Below, in pieces: positions 41,675-50,459 of a DNA stretch of 64,000 bases. The translations under genes were made by a program, and so were the position numbers. Source of the DNA: Candidatus Bacteroides pullicola (GTDB taxonomy: Bacteria > Bacteroidota > Bacteroidia > Bacteroidales > Bacteroidaceae); NCBI GenBank assembly GCA_019115825.1, contig DXCV01000061.1, forward strand, positions 40,172 through 104,171, written 5' to 3'. How positions within the stretch are numbered: the first letter of the stretch is position 1; the number at the start of each line of letters is the position of its first letter. The notes below the pieces were generated by a model. The model had not been told where the DNA came from. It saw only the letters and a program-made list of their open reading frames with translations, and did no database searches.

Positions 41675-44600
41675 GGCTGTCCTCCCGTTGGGCGGTTTCG
41701 TCCTGCCAATGCCGCTTGACCGCTTCATGCAGCACCGTCATGTATCTTTCCTCGAAAACGCTGTCATGGTCGGCATCCACTTCGCAATAGAGGGCGTGGG
41801 GGTACGTGCGTTTCCAGTCCTCACGGTTCCTTTGCTGTATGCCGGGCAGTTCCCGTGTCTCTCCGTCCTCCGTCCGGTACTTGTAGGGGCGCGAGGTCAG
41901 GCAGACGGCCATGTCGCCGCCAAACTCCGGCTGGGGCAGGGTGCGGATGATTTCCGAAAGGATGCGCCGGTATTCCTCCCCCGCGCCGTCCGCGTTTCCG
42001 CCATTCAGGGGCAACTGCTTGTCGCGGAACAGGAAGCTGTCGATGACCAAGGCCCTGACTTGCGGCTGTCCGTCCTTTCTCAAGGCTTCGGCCAGCAGCA
42101 TGGCAATCTCTCCGCCCAGGCAATATCCGGCAACGACGGAAATGCCTTTTCCGCCCGATTCCCGAAGGACGATTCGGCGGTAATGTTTCACCAGCTCGCC
42201 TGCGTTGCAATCGGGTTCACCCTGGAGCGTGTCAGTGAAGGATTCAAGCACGAAAATGTCATAATCCTCGCCGAACAGCCTCACGAAAGCATCGTAGTGG
42301 GGCGTGAACGACGGGTAGCCTGTCAGCACCATCATCGGTTTGCCCGTCCTTCCCGGATGGCCTTGCCAGTGGAAATAATCCCCCTTGCGCCCGGCCAGGA
42401 TGTCGCGGATGCGCCGCCCTTTGTACAAGTCGGTCGCCGAGATGAAGATGCCCTGCTCACGGGCGTCAAATACCAGTTCCATCGCCTGCAGGGAGGTAAG
42501 GCCCAGGTCGAACAAGTCCGTGGTCACGCCCACCTGCTCCATTTCCAGCAACCGGCCAGCGATGCCGGCCAGCACGGCCTCTTCCTCGTTGGACGGCGGC
42601 ACTTGGAGGTCCGTCGCGGACAAGAAAGGTTCCGGCAAGGCGGCCTTGTCTATTTTCCCGTTCAGTGTCAGGGGAAAGCCGGGCACCGTGCGCCACGCCG
42701 TGGGCACCATATAGGCAGGCAGTCGGGTGCGCAGGTGGCGGGCCAGCTCTTCGGGGAGCGTAGGCGAATCCTCCTTGGCCACGACATAGGCGGCGATGTA
42801 GGGATGCCCGTTTTCCGTCTTCTTCAGTACGGCCAGGGCCTGCAGCACGTCCGGATGCCGTTCCAGTTGGCGGGCTATCTCGTCAAGCTCTATCCTGAAT
42901 CCGCGCAGCTTTACCTGGGAGTCCATGCGCCCCAGGTACAGGAAGGAGCCGTCGGCGGTGCGCACGGCCTTGTCTCCGCTCCTGTAGAGACGGGTGTTCA
43001 CGCCACGCGCCTTGTCTTCGGGCAGGGCGAACGGGTTTTCCACGAACTTCTCCCTGTTCAGCGTGTCCCGGTGCAGGTAGCCGCCGGTCAGTTGCAGGCC
43101 GCCGATGCAAAGCTCACCGGCCACGCCGTCGGACATCAGGTTCATGTCCTTGTCAACCACGTAGCACGACACGCCGGGCAAGGGCTGGCCGATGTTGTCC
43201 GGGCGGCAGCCTGCGGTAAATTCCGCGCAAGTGGTCACGACCGTGTTTTCCGTGGGCCCGTATTCGTTGAGCAGGGTCCGCCCTTGGGCCCATTTCACCA
43301 TGACATCCTCAGGGGTGCTTTCTCCGCCGACGACAAGCACCCGGAGGCAAGGCAGCCTGCGGTAAGGCAGCAAGGCCAGCAGGGCAGGCGGGATAAGGGC
43401 GTGGCTCACGTTCTCGCTTTCCAGCAAGCCAAGGAGGCGGTCGGCGTCCTTGCGCTCCGTTTCCGTGGGCATGACCAGCGTGGAGCCGGACAGCAGGGCC
43501 GGGAACATCTCCAGCACGGAGGCGTCAAACCCCATGTTGGCGTATTGCAGCACACGGCTTTCCGCCTGCAGGTTGAAAATCCCCGACTGGCTTTCGGCGA
43601 ACAGTGCCAGCGAGGCGTGGCTGACGGGGGTGCCTTTCGGCTGCCCGGTGGTGCCGGAGGTATAGATGATGTAGGCCGTCGCTTCAGGACGGACGCGGAC
43701 AGGCGGTGTCTTTTCACCGTCGCAGGCCAGGGCTTCCTCCATCGTCAGGCAGGCGTGTCCTTCGCCGGTGAGGGGCGTGTCGCACAGTACCAGGCTTATG
43801 CCGGCGTCTTTCAGTATGAACTCCAGCCGTTCTTGGGGCAGGCCCGCGTCAAGCGGCACGTAGCTGTTCCCGCTTTTCAGGATGCCCAATATCCCGGCCA
43901 GAAGGTGCCTCTTCTCCTGGAGGCGGATGCCTATGGGCACTGGCTGGCCGTCAACGGAATTCAACCGCCGCCGGATGGCGGCTGCCACCCGTCCGCTCAT
44001 GCCTTGCAGTTCCCCGTAGCTGGTCCGCTGGCCGTTCCATACGGAGGCTTCACGGTCCGGACGGGCTTCCGCCGTTTCCTCAAAGCTTGTCACCACGTCG
44101 GGGCGTGGCCGGGCCGACGGGCCGATGCGGAAGGCGGCGGTGATGTCCGCTATCTTGTGGGGCGGCAGCAGGGGGCAAGTCCTCATGTCCTTTTCAGGAT
44201 GCGCCGTGAGGTAAAGCAGGGCCGCGTCGAAGCTCTCGCTGAAAGCCGTGAGGAAGGCGGTGTCGAAGCAGTCCGTCGCGTATTGGTAGTGGTACGAGTA
44301 ATCGCTCCCCCTGCGGTAAACCGACAGGGACAGGTCGAAGGGGGATGCGGTCGTCCATTCGTCAGGCACGTCGAGCGGCGTGGGCATGTCTTCCAGGCCG
44401 AACGCGAAACGGATGAGTGAGCCGCCGTTTGCACGTTTTTCTCCCAGGCAGTTGCCAATTATGTCCAGTGGAAGGCTGTTGCCCGACAGGAGCGGGATGT
44501 TCCGGGACATCCGCTCCACCATGTCGGCAAAGTGGCTGGCGCCCGGAACGGTGCGGACGGGCAGCAGGGTCGTCAGGTAGCCCATCGTGCGGTGCAGCTC

Positions 44601-47189
44601 GGATGTCCGCCTGTCCGTGAAGGCCGCCCCCACGGCGAAGTCGGCTTGCCCGGCGTATTTCGTCAGCAGGGTCTGGTAAACGCACAGGCACACCGCGAAA
44701 GGCGTGGCCGAGTGTTCCCGGCAAAAACGGTTCAGCGCGCGGACGCTTTGCGGGTCCATCGGCAGCGTGAGGGCGCATCCCTGCGGCCCGTTCCCGTTGG
44801 TTTTGGAGAGGTTCCCTGCAAGCGACAGTTCGGGGCAGCCGGACAGGTAAGACCGCCAGAAGTCCAGTTTCTCTTTCGTGGCGGGTGCTTCCAGGCGTTG
44901 CCGGTACCATCGGGCGTATTCCCGGTAACTGCAGCCTTGCCCGGTGTCATTCCCCTCTTTCCGGCAATAGGCCTTGAGCGTCCGTGCCAGCAGGCGGAGC
45001 GACCATCCGTCGGTAATCAGGTGGTGGATGACCAGCGTCAGGATGTAGCTGCCGTCAGAGAGCCGGTACAGGCACTCGCGGTGCAGGGGCGGACGTTCCG
45101 GGTCGAGCGGTTGGCGGTAAAGGCCGACGGCTTCACCCGGGAAGTCGTCCGTGTGTATTTCCTTCACGGGGATGTCCGTCGCGTGATGGGCAGCCGTATG
45201 CACACGGTGCTTCCCGTCTTGTTCCCGTCGGAAGAAGATGCGCATCGCGTCTTGTTCCTGCGTGATGCGGTTCCATGCGTCCTGCAACGCAGGCACGTCC
45301 AGGTCCTTGTCCCACGGGATGAACACCGCCAGCTTGTAGGCCGCATTCCTTTCCTTCGAGGACAGGCAGTCAACCAGCAGGTTTCCCAGCGGTGCGGGCG
45401 GCTCATACGCTCCCGTGCCGTCGCCACCGGATGCCTTCGCCTTTTCAGCCAGCTTCCCGTCCATGTATTCGGCCAGCGCGGACAGCTTCTTGCATTGGTA
45501 CAACTCCGCCGTGTCCGTTTGGATGCCGAACGCCTTTTCCAGTTCATCGGCCATCAGCATGACGGAAATGGAGTCTCCGCCCAGGGCTATGAAGTCATCC
45601 TCGCGGCCGACCGTCTCCACGCCCAGCATCTTCCGCCAGACTTCCGCTATCTTTTCTTCCGTCGGGGTGGCGGGAGGTGCGGCGGTGGCATCCGTGTGCG
45701 ACCAGTCGGGTTCGGGCAGCCGTGCCTTGTCGGTCTTTTGGTTCAGCGTCAAGGGAAACTTTTTCAGGGCCACATACTTGACCGGGCGCATATGCGCCGG
45801 GAGGCGTTCCTGCACGTAGGCGGCGATGGCCTGGCTGTCCGGCCCGTGGCCCGTCTGCAGGTAGGCCACCAGTTCTTTCCTCCCGTCGTGTTCCTTCAGC
45901 AGGACGGCGCTTGCCTCTACGCCGGGATAATGATTCAGGCATTGTTCTATCTCCCCGGTCTCAACGCGCGCTCCCCTGATTTTGACCTGGCCGTCCGTCC
46001 GGCCCAGGTACAGATAGCGTCCGTCGGGCTGGCACAGCACCCTGTCGCCGCTCCGGTAAAGCATGGCGTGTCCTTTTTTCTTTTCCTGTTCTGTGGCAAA
46101 GGGGTTGGGGATGAACTTGCTTTCCGAAAGTCCGGGGCTGTTCCAATAGCCGTCCGCCAGTTGTCTGCCGCTGATGCAAAGCTCCCCCTCGGTGCCGGGG
46201 CGGACGGGCGCGAGGTTTTCATCCAGCACGTAGGCGCGGACGCCGGGCAGCGGGGTGCCGATGTCATGGGCTTTTGTCCCTGCGGCGTAAACGCCGCCCG
46301 TCACCAGTACCGTGTTCTCGGTGAAGCCGTAGGCGTTGACCATCCGCCGCCCCGCCATCCAGTAATCCTTGGTGTCCTGTGACACGCTTTCCCCGGCCAC
46401 GACCAGCGTTTTCAGGCAGGGCAGCTCTCCTTGGGGCATTTGCCCCAAAAGCGTGGGCGGGATGAAGGCGCTTTCCACCCGTTCCCGTTCCAGCAACGCG
46501 AACAGCTTGTTCGGGTGGTGGCGTTCTTCCTCGGTGGCCATCACCATGCAGCCGCCGTTCAGCAGGCAGGTCATGGTTTCCACCAGGGATGCGCTGTAGC
46601 TCAAGCCGGCCAGTTGCAACATCCGCGTGCCTGGCCGGACATGGAAGAGTTTGCTGCTGCCGAGCCTTCCCATCACTACCGCCTGCCGGTGCCGGGTGGC
46701 CACTCCCTTGGGGGTGCCGGTGGTGCCGGAGGTGTAGATGATGTAGGCGGGCGAATTTTCATCCGCCGCTGCGTCCAGCGGCCGCGTACTGGCGCGGAGC
46801 AGGCTGTCCGCCGTGCAGGCCGGGACGGTTCGGGGAATGAAAACGGTGTCGCTGTCCTTGACGACCAGGCTTGTTCCGCAGTCGGCGATGATGGCCTCCA
46901 GCCTTCGGTCCGGATTGCCCAGATCCAACGGCACGTAGATGTTTCCGGCTTTCCAGATGCCGAGCATGACGGCTATCCACCGTGGGCTTCGCCGCATGGC
47001 GACGCCCACGGGCCGGTGCGGCGGCAGGTGTCCGGCCAGGGCCGACGCAATTCGGTCGCTTTGTTCGTCCAGGTCACGGTAAGTGATGGTTTCTCCCTTG
47101 TAAACCAAGGCGGTGTAATCCGGCAGGCTGGCAGCCCTGAACCGGAAGTAAGATGCTATGTCCATAATATATGAGTTTTTAAGTTCCAT
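41664..47189 (-). CDS. Two-module NRPS, A-PCP-C-A-PCP-TE
   Basis: 1841 residues. Domains in order: A1 (YTSGTTGTPKG 152-162; YGFTENT 287-293; A10 Lys485), PCP1 (GGDS, Ser540), C (HHLITDG 722-728), A2 (YTSGTTGQPKG near 1176; FDASVLE 1221-1227; YGPTENT near 1310; NGKIDK near 1510), PCP2 (DLGLTS, Ser1566) and TE (GYCLGG with Cys1690; Asp1717; His1808). A1 has Ser199 where amino-acid-activating domains keep the Asp that binds the amino group (Asp1222 in A2), so it may load a non-amino acid. The product is predicted to be a starter acid joined to one amino acid. No phosphopantetheinyl transferase is in the window. An alternative start is the Met at 47165. Confidence 0.93.
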   Translation of the reverse strand: MELKNSYIMDIASYFRFRAASLPDYTALVYKGETITYRDLDEQSDRIASALAGHLPPHRPVGVAMRRSPRWIAVMLGIWKAGNIYVPLDLGNPDRRLEAIIADCGTSLVVKDSDTVFIPRTVPACTADSLLRASTRPLDAAADENSPAYIIYTSGTTGTPKGVATRHRQAVVMGRLGSSKLFHVRPGTRMLQLAGLSYSASLVETMTCLLNGGCMVMATEEERHHPNKLFALLERERVESAFIPPTLLGQMPQGELPCLKTLVVAGESVSQDTKDYWMAGRRMVNAYGFTENTVLVTGGVYAAGTKAHDIGTPLPGVRAYVLDENLAPVRPGTEGELCISGRQLADGYWNSPGLSESKFIPNPFATEQEKKKGHAMLYRSGDRVLCQPDGRYLYLGRTDGQVKIRGARVETGEIEQCLNHYPGVEASAVLLKEHDGRKELVAYLQTGHGPDSQAIAAYVQERLPAHMRPVKYVALKKFPLTLNQKTDKARLPEPDWSHTDATAAPPATPTEEKIAEVWRKMLGVETVGREDDFIALGGDSISVMLMADELEKAFGIQTDTAELYQCKKLSALAEYMDGKLAEKAKASGGDGTGAYEPPAPLGNLLVDCLSSKERNAAYKLAVFIPWDKDLDVPALQDAWNRITQEQDAMRIFFRREQDGKHRVHTAAHHATDIPVKEIHTDDFPGEAVGLYRQPLDPERPPLHRECLYRLSDGSYILTLVIHHLITDGWSLRLLARTLKAYCRKEGNDTGQGCSYREYARWYRQRLEAPATKEKLDFWRSYLSGCPELSLAGNLSKTNGNGPQGCALTLPMDPQSVRALNRFCREHSATPFAVCLCVYQTLLTKYAGQADFAVGAAFTDRRTSELHRTMGYLTTLLPVRTVPGASHFADMVERMSRNIPLLSGNSLPLDIIGNCLGEKRANGGSLIRFAFGLEDMPTPLDVPDEWTTASPFDLSLSVYRRGSDYSYHYQYATDCFDTAFLTAFSESFDAALLYLTAHPEKDMRTCPLLPPHKIADITAAFRIGPSARPRPDVVTSFEETAEARPDREASVWNGQRTSYGELQGMSGRVAAAIRRRLNSVDGQPVPIGIRLQEKRHLLAGILGILKSGNSYVPLDAGLPQERLEFILKDAGISLVLCDTPLTGEGHACLTMEEALACDGEKTPPVRVRPEATAYIIYTSGTTGQPKGTPVSHASLALFAESQSGIFNLQAESRVLQYANMGFDASVLEMFPALLSGSTLVMPTETERKDADRLLGLLESENVSHALIPPALLALLPYRRLPCLRVLVVGGESTPEDVMVKWAQGRTLLNEYGPTENTVVTTCAEFTAGCRPDNIGQPLPGVSCYVVDKDMNLMSDGVAGELCIGGLQLTGGYLHRDTLNREKFVENPFALPEDKARGVNTRLYRSGDKAVRTADGSFLYLGRMDSQVKLRGFRIELDEIARQLERHPDVLQALAVLKKTENGHPYIAAYVVAKEDSPTLPEELARHLRTRLPAYMVPTAWRTVPGFPLTLNGKIDKAALPEPFLSATDLQVPPSNEEEAVLAGIAGRLLEMEQVGVTTDLFDLGLTSLQAMELVFDAREQGIFISATDLYKGRRIRDILAGRKGDYFHWQGHPGRTGKPMMVLTGYPSFTPHYDAFVRLFGEDYDIFVLESFTDTLQGEPDCNAGELVKHYRRIVLRESGGKGISVVAGYCLGGEIAMLLAEALRKDGQPQVRALVIDSFLFRDKQLPLNGGNADGAGEEYRRILSEIIRTLPQPEFGGDMAVCLTSRPYKYRTEDGETRELPGIQQRNREDWKRTYPHALYCEVDADHDSVFEERYMTVLHEAVKRHWQDETAQREDSHEE

Positions 47190-47198
47190 GGGGTATAA

Positions 47199-49604
47199 TC
47201 AGAATTTGTATCCTATCTTCCACAGCAGGCTTCTCCCTTGTTGCGGAACGTCGATATCGTACATGCTGGCCCGGGTGTACCAGGTGTCAAGCACGTTTTT
47301 GCAGGTCAGGCTCGTTTCCATGCGCCGGTTCCACTCGTAATGGATGCCCATGTTCAGTATGCAGCTTCCCTTGATGGCATAATGGTCGTCTTGATGGGGC
47401 TTCCCGTCCACATAGCCTGAGACGGGCAGGTGTTGCCGGGAATGGCACGAGAGGTGGGCGTCCAGCCACAAGGTGTGTCTTTTGTTTTGCAGGATGGATT
47501 TGGACAGGAGCAGGTTGCATGTCACGGAGGGTATGCCGTTCACGCTGTTCCCCGTCACGATGTAGTTCTCCGATTGGGTCACACGCTGGTATGTCAGGTT
47601 CATGTGGGCCTTCCAGCCGGGCGCGGTGAAAGACAGGCTGTTCTCCACGCCGAACAGGCCCAGCGACCCGGCGTTGGTATAGACAGGTGTGTCTTTGCCC
47701 GTCCCGGCCGTTGACTTGTCGAAGTAAATCAGGTTGCTCAGTTGGTTGTAGTAGAGGTTGCAGTCGTAGGCCAGGTGGATGTCGGGGACGGACAGGGTGA
47801 ACACCAGCTGCAGGGCGTTCATGTATTCGGGGCTCAGGTTCTCGCTTCCACGGTAGGTGGTCACGGTGTTGGCGCGGTAGAAATAGGGGGCGTCCACGAA
47901 CGAGCGGGCATAGCAGGCTTTCACGCTCCAGCGATTGGCCTTGTAGATGACCGCCAGGCGGGGCGACAGGGAATGCACGGTCTTCCCGTTGAAGCGGCGC
48001 CTGTAGTCGTAACGCAAGCCGCCGTTCACAATGAGGCAAGGGGTGAAATAATGCTTCCCTTGCAGGAAGGCGGAACAGGACTGCTCGCTGCCTTGGCGTA
48101 TCTGCGCGTTGTGTTCCGACATGGTCAGCAGGATGCGGTCGAAGTTGTCGCCCAGCAAGGCGTCCGAGGAGGCGAACGTGTAGTTTTCCCATTGGAAACC
48201 GGCCAGCAGGGTGCCGTGCGGACGGCCTTCCTTGCCGTAGGTGTAGCTCATCTTGACGGATGCCCCGTAAGTGTAGTCATCCCATTGGACAAGCTGGAAG
48301 AAGCCGCGCTTGGCCTCGATGAAGCTGAACACTTCGTCTTCGGGCAAGATGACCGTATATCCGTCGGGCAGGGTGTCACCGTCCACCTCGTAGTTCATCT
48401 GACGGTCGATGTCCGCATAGAGATTGGCATCCAGCGAGAGGTCTTTCCATTGGTGGTAGTATTGCAGCTCCCCACGGGTGGAGGTCCGGCCATGTCCGGG
48501 CTTTTCCCCGTTGATGCGGCGGTACTTCTCATAGGTGTAGGGGGCTCTCACGGCCACATAGGAATACACGGACTGCATCTTGGCGTGCTGGTGGTTCAGG
48601 TAGAGTTTCCAATGGCCGTTCCACTGCAGGATGCAACCCACGTCGTAGGCGGGCTTTCGGTTGAAGCCGTTGAGGTAGATGTTTCCGTCGATGGGGATGC
48701 GCCGCCATACCCCGGTGGCATGGGCGGGGTAGCTGACCGCCTCGCCCTCAGAGGCGTACACGGAGGCCCAGCCGATGAAGTCCGAATGGCTGCCCGATTT
48801 TCCGGCCAGCAGGTCTCCCCGGTAAGTGCCGAAGCTGCCTGTGGCGAGCGACAGCTTGATGCCGTCCACATCCTTGCCTTCCTTGGTGATGATGTTCACC
48901 ACGGCGGTCAGGGCGGCGTTGCCGTACAAAGAGGATGCCGGGCCGCGCAGCACTTCTATCTGCTTCACCTTGTCAAGACTGATGCTGTAGTCGGGTGCCT
49001 GCACATTGGTGGCGCGGCTGTTCATCCTGTGGCCGTTCAGCAGGATGAGTATCTTCTGTTGTTCCGAGGTATAGACACCGTGCATGGCGATGTTCAGTTC
49101 GCTGTTGCCTTCCACGGCGGTGATGCCTGGCACGTAGGCCGTCAGCGCGTCTTTCAGGGTTTCCGCGCCGGCGGATTTTATCATGTCTTCCGTGATGAGC
49201 GTCACCGGCACGGGGGCTTCCTCCAGCGTCTCAAGCTGTTGCGAGGCCGTCACCAGCGTGTTCCGGCTGACGCGGTTTTTCTCCACCAAGTCGGCGAAGC
49301 GGACGGGGTCGTCCAGCGACAGGGTGTAATAGGGCATGTACCTCAGCAGCAGCCTTACATAGTGTTCCGCCTGTTCCGTGTCGTCCATTGCCAGGTGGCA
49401 CAGCGCATACAGGCGGCATACATTGGGGCGCAGGGCTTCGTCGTATGCGTCTTCCCCCTCTCGCAGCAGGCCGACGGCTTCCTTGAACCGTCCGTCACGG
49501 TAGGCGGTTTCTGCCGCCGCATAGTGTTCCCTCCCCGAAAGTTCCTGGGCTTGCAGGAGGCAGGGGAAGAGGCACGACAGGATGATGAAGGCAAGCGTTC
49601 TCAT
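47199..49604 (-). CDS. TonB-dependent outer-membrane receptor with N-terminal TPR-like region
   Basis: About 801 residues from MRTLAFIILSCLFPCLLQAQ at 49604, a signal peptide. Residues ~25-110 form a TPR-like helical region (HYAAAETAYRDGRFKEAVGLL) instead of the usual carboxypeptidase-like domain. The plug follows (PVPVTLITEDMIKSAGAETLKDAL, VLRGPASSLYGNAALTAVVNIITK) and then a ~22-strand barrel ending LLWKIGYKF. It lies between the NRPS and the kinases; the ATG overlaps the kinase stop (ATGA). Uptake or sensing of the NRPS product or a related chelate is plausible. The longer frame to 49826 is antisense-like junk inside the kinase gene. Confidence 0.9.
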   Translation of the reverse strand: MRTLAFIILSCLFPCLLQAQELSGREHYAAAETAYRDGRFKEAVGLLREGEDAYDEALRPNVCRLYALCHLAMDDTEQAEHYVRLLLRYMPYYTLSLDDPVRFADLVEKNRVSRNTLVTASQQLETLEEAPVPVTLITEDMIKSAGAETLKDALTAYVPGITAVEGNSELNIAMHGVYTSEQQKILILLNGHRMNSRATNVQAPDYSISLDKVKQIEVLRGPASSLYGNAALTAVVNIITKEGKDVDGIKLSLATGSFGTYRGDLLAGKSGSHSDFIGWASVYASEGEAVSYPAHATGVWRRIPIDGNIYLNGFNRKPAYDVGCILQWNGHWKLYLNHQHAKMQSVYSYVAVRAPYTYEKYRRINGEKPGHGRTSTRGELQYYHQWKDLSLDANLYADIDRQMNYEVDGDTLPDGYTVILPEDEVFSFIEAKRGFFQLVQWDDYTYGASVKMSYTYGKEGRPHGTLLAGFQWENYTFASSDALLGDNFDRILLTMSEHNAQIRQGSEQSCSAFLQGKHYFTPCLIVNGGLRYDYRRRFNGKTVHSLSPRLAVIYKANRWSVKACYARSFVDAPYFYRANTVTTYRGSENLSPEYMNALQLVFTLSVPDIHLAYDCNLYYNQLSNLIYFDKSTAGTGKDTPVYTNAGSLGLFGVENSLSFTAPGWKAHMNLTYQRVTQSENYIVTGNSVNGIPSVTCNLLLSKSILQNKRHTLWLDAHLSCHSRQHLPVSGYVDGKPHQDDHYAIKGSCILNMGIHYEWNRRMETSLTCKNVLDTWYTRASMYDIDVPQQGRSLLWKIGYKF

Positions 49605-50458
49605 AGGCTCAAGGGGAATGACAGGGTGAAACAGGTGCGTTCTCCGGGAACGGAGGTGAAGGCGATGCGCCCGTGGTGTTTGTTCTCCACGATGTCTTTC
49701 ACGATGGCCATGCCGAGACCCGTGCCGTGGCCTGCGGGTTTCGTGGTGTAGAACACGTCGTAAACCTTCTCCTGGGTCTCCCGGTCCATGCCGGTGCCGT
49801 TGTCTTCCACCGCCAGCACGAGCCACCCGTCCGCGCGGTGCAGCCGCACCTCCACGGCAGGACGGTAGTCACGGGGATGTTCCTGCGATTTCTTCCATAC
49901 CGCATACCAGGCGTTGTTCATCACGTTCAGCACTACCCGGATGTAATCCTGCGGGTTCAGGTTCACGGGCGGCAGGCCCGTTTCGTAGTCTTCACGGATG
50001 GAGGCGTTGAAGTCCTTGCAGTTGGCGCGCATGGCGTGGTAGGACAGCCGGACGTACTCCCTTGTCAGCAAGGCGGTGTCCGTGGGCTGGCAGGCATCGT
50101 CCTTGCCGCGTGAGTACAGCAGGATGCCGTTGATGATGTCGAGTGCGTGGCGGCCGTGTTCGGCTATCTTCCGCTGGTTCTCTTCCAGCGAGGCGAGGAT
50201 GTCCTCCATGTCTTCCCTCATGTCGTTGTCGCCGTCCGTGGCCTTTTCTGCCATCGCGCGGTATTCTTCCAGCAGGTTGCCCGACAGGTTCGAGAAGTTG
50301 ATGACGAAGTTGAGCGGGTTGCGTATCTCGTGCGCGATGCCTGCGCTCAACATCCCCAGGGAGGACAGTTTCTCCTGCCTTTCCAGTTGTGCCCTCAGTT
50401 TCTCTATCTCTTGGCTCAACGCCGCGAGGTCTTTCATTTCCGTTCTTGTCATATTCAT
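49601..50458 (-). CDS. Soluble histidine kinase
   Basis: About 285 residues from MNMTRTEMKDL at 50458. A short coiled coil (LSQEIEKLRAQLERQEKL) leads into HisKA with the intact phospho-acceptor His43 in GIAHEIRNPLNF, then HATPase_c motifs: the N box VVLNVMNNAWYAV, G1 VEDNGTGMD, F YDVFYTTKP and G2 GHGTGLGMAI. There is no sensor or membrane segment, so it must receive its signal by protein contact, possibly from the adjacent pseudokinase with which it shares the HisKA pattern (NPLNFVINFSNLS against NPLNYINNFSHLS). The likely phosphotransfer target is the REC domain of the phosphatase at 55460, an inference from the operon. Confidence 0.88.
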   Translation of the reverse strand: MNMTRTEMKDLAALSQEIEKLRAQLERQEKLSSLGMLSAGIAHEIRNPLNFVINFSNLSGNLLEEYRAMAEKATDGDNDMREDMEDILASLEENQRKIAEHGRHALDIINGILLYSRGKDDACQPTDTALLTREYVRLSYHAMRANCKDFNASIREDYETGLPPVNLNPQDYIRVVLNVMNNAWYAVWKKSQEHPRDYRPAVEVRLHRADGWLVLAVEDNGTGMDRETQEKVYDVFYTTKPAGHGTGLGMAIVKDIVENKHHGRIAFTSVPGERTCFTLSFPLSL

Positions 50459-50459
50459 A

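Noticed and set aside
41532..44420. A 962-codon open frame on the + strand opposite the NRPS
   Set aside because: The leftward NRPS frame has recognisable domain motifs throughout; the opposite frame has none and is a by-product of high GC content.
44532..46382. A 616-codon + strand frame opposite the NRPS first module
   Set aside because: Antisense shadow of the A1, PCP1 and C domains.
47742..49751. A 669-codon + strand frame opposite the TonB receptor
   Set aside because: Antisense shadow: the receptor plug and barrel motifs lie on the - strand.
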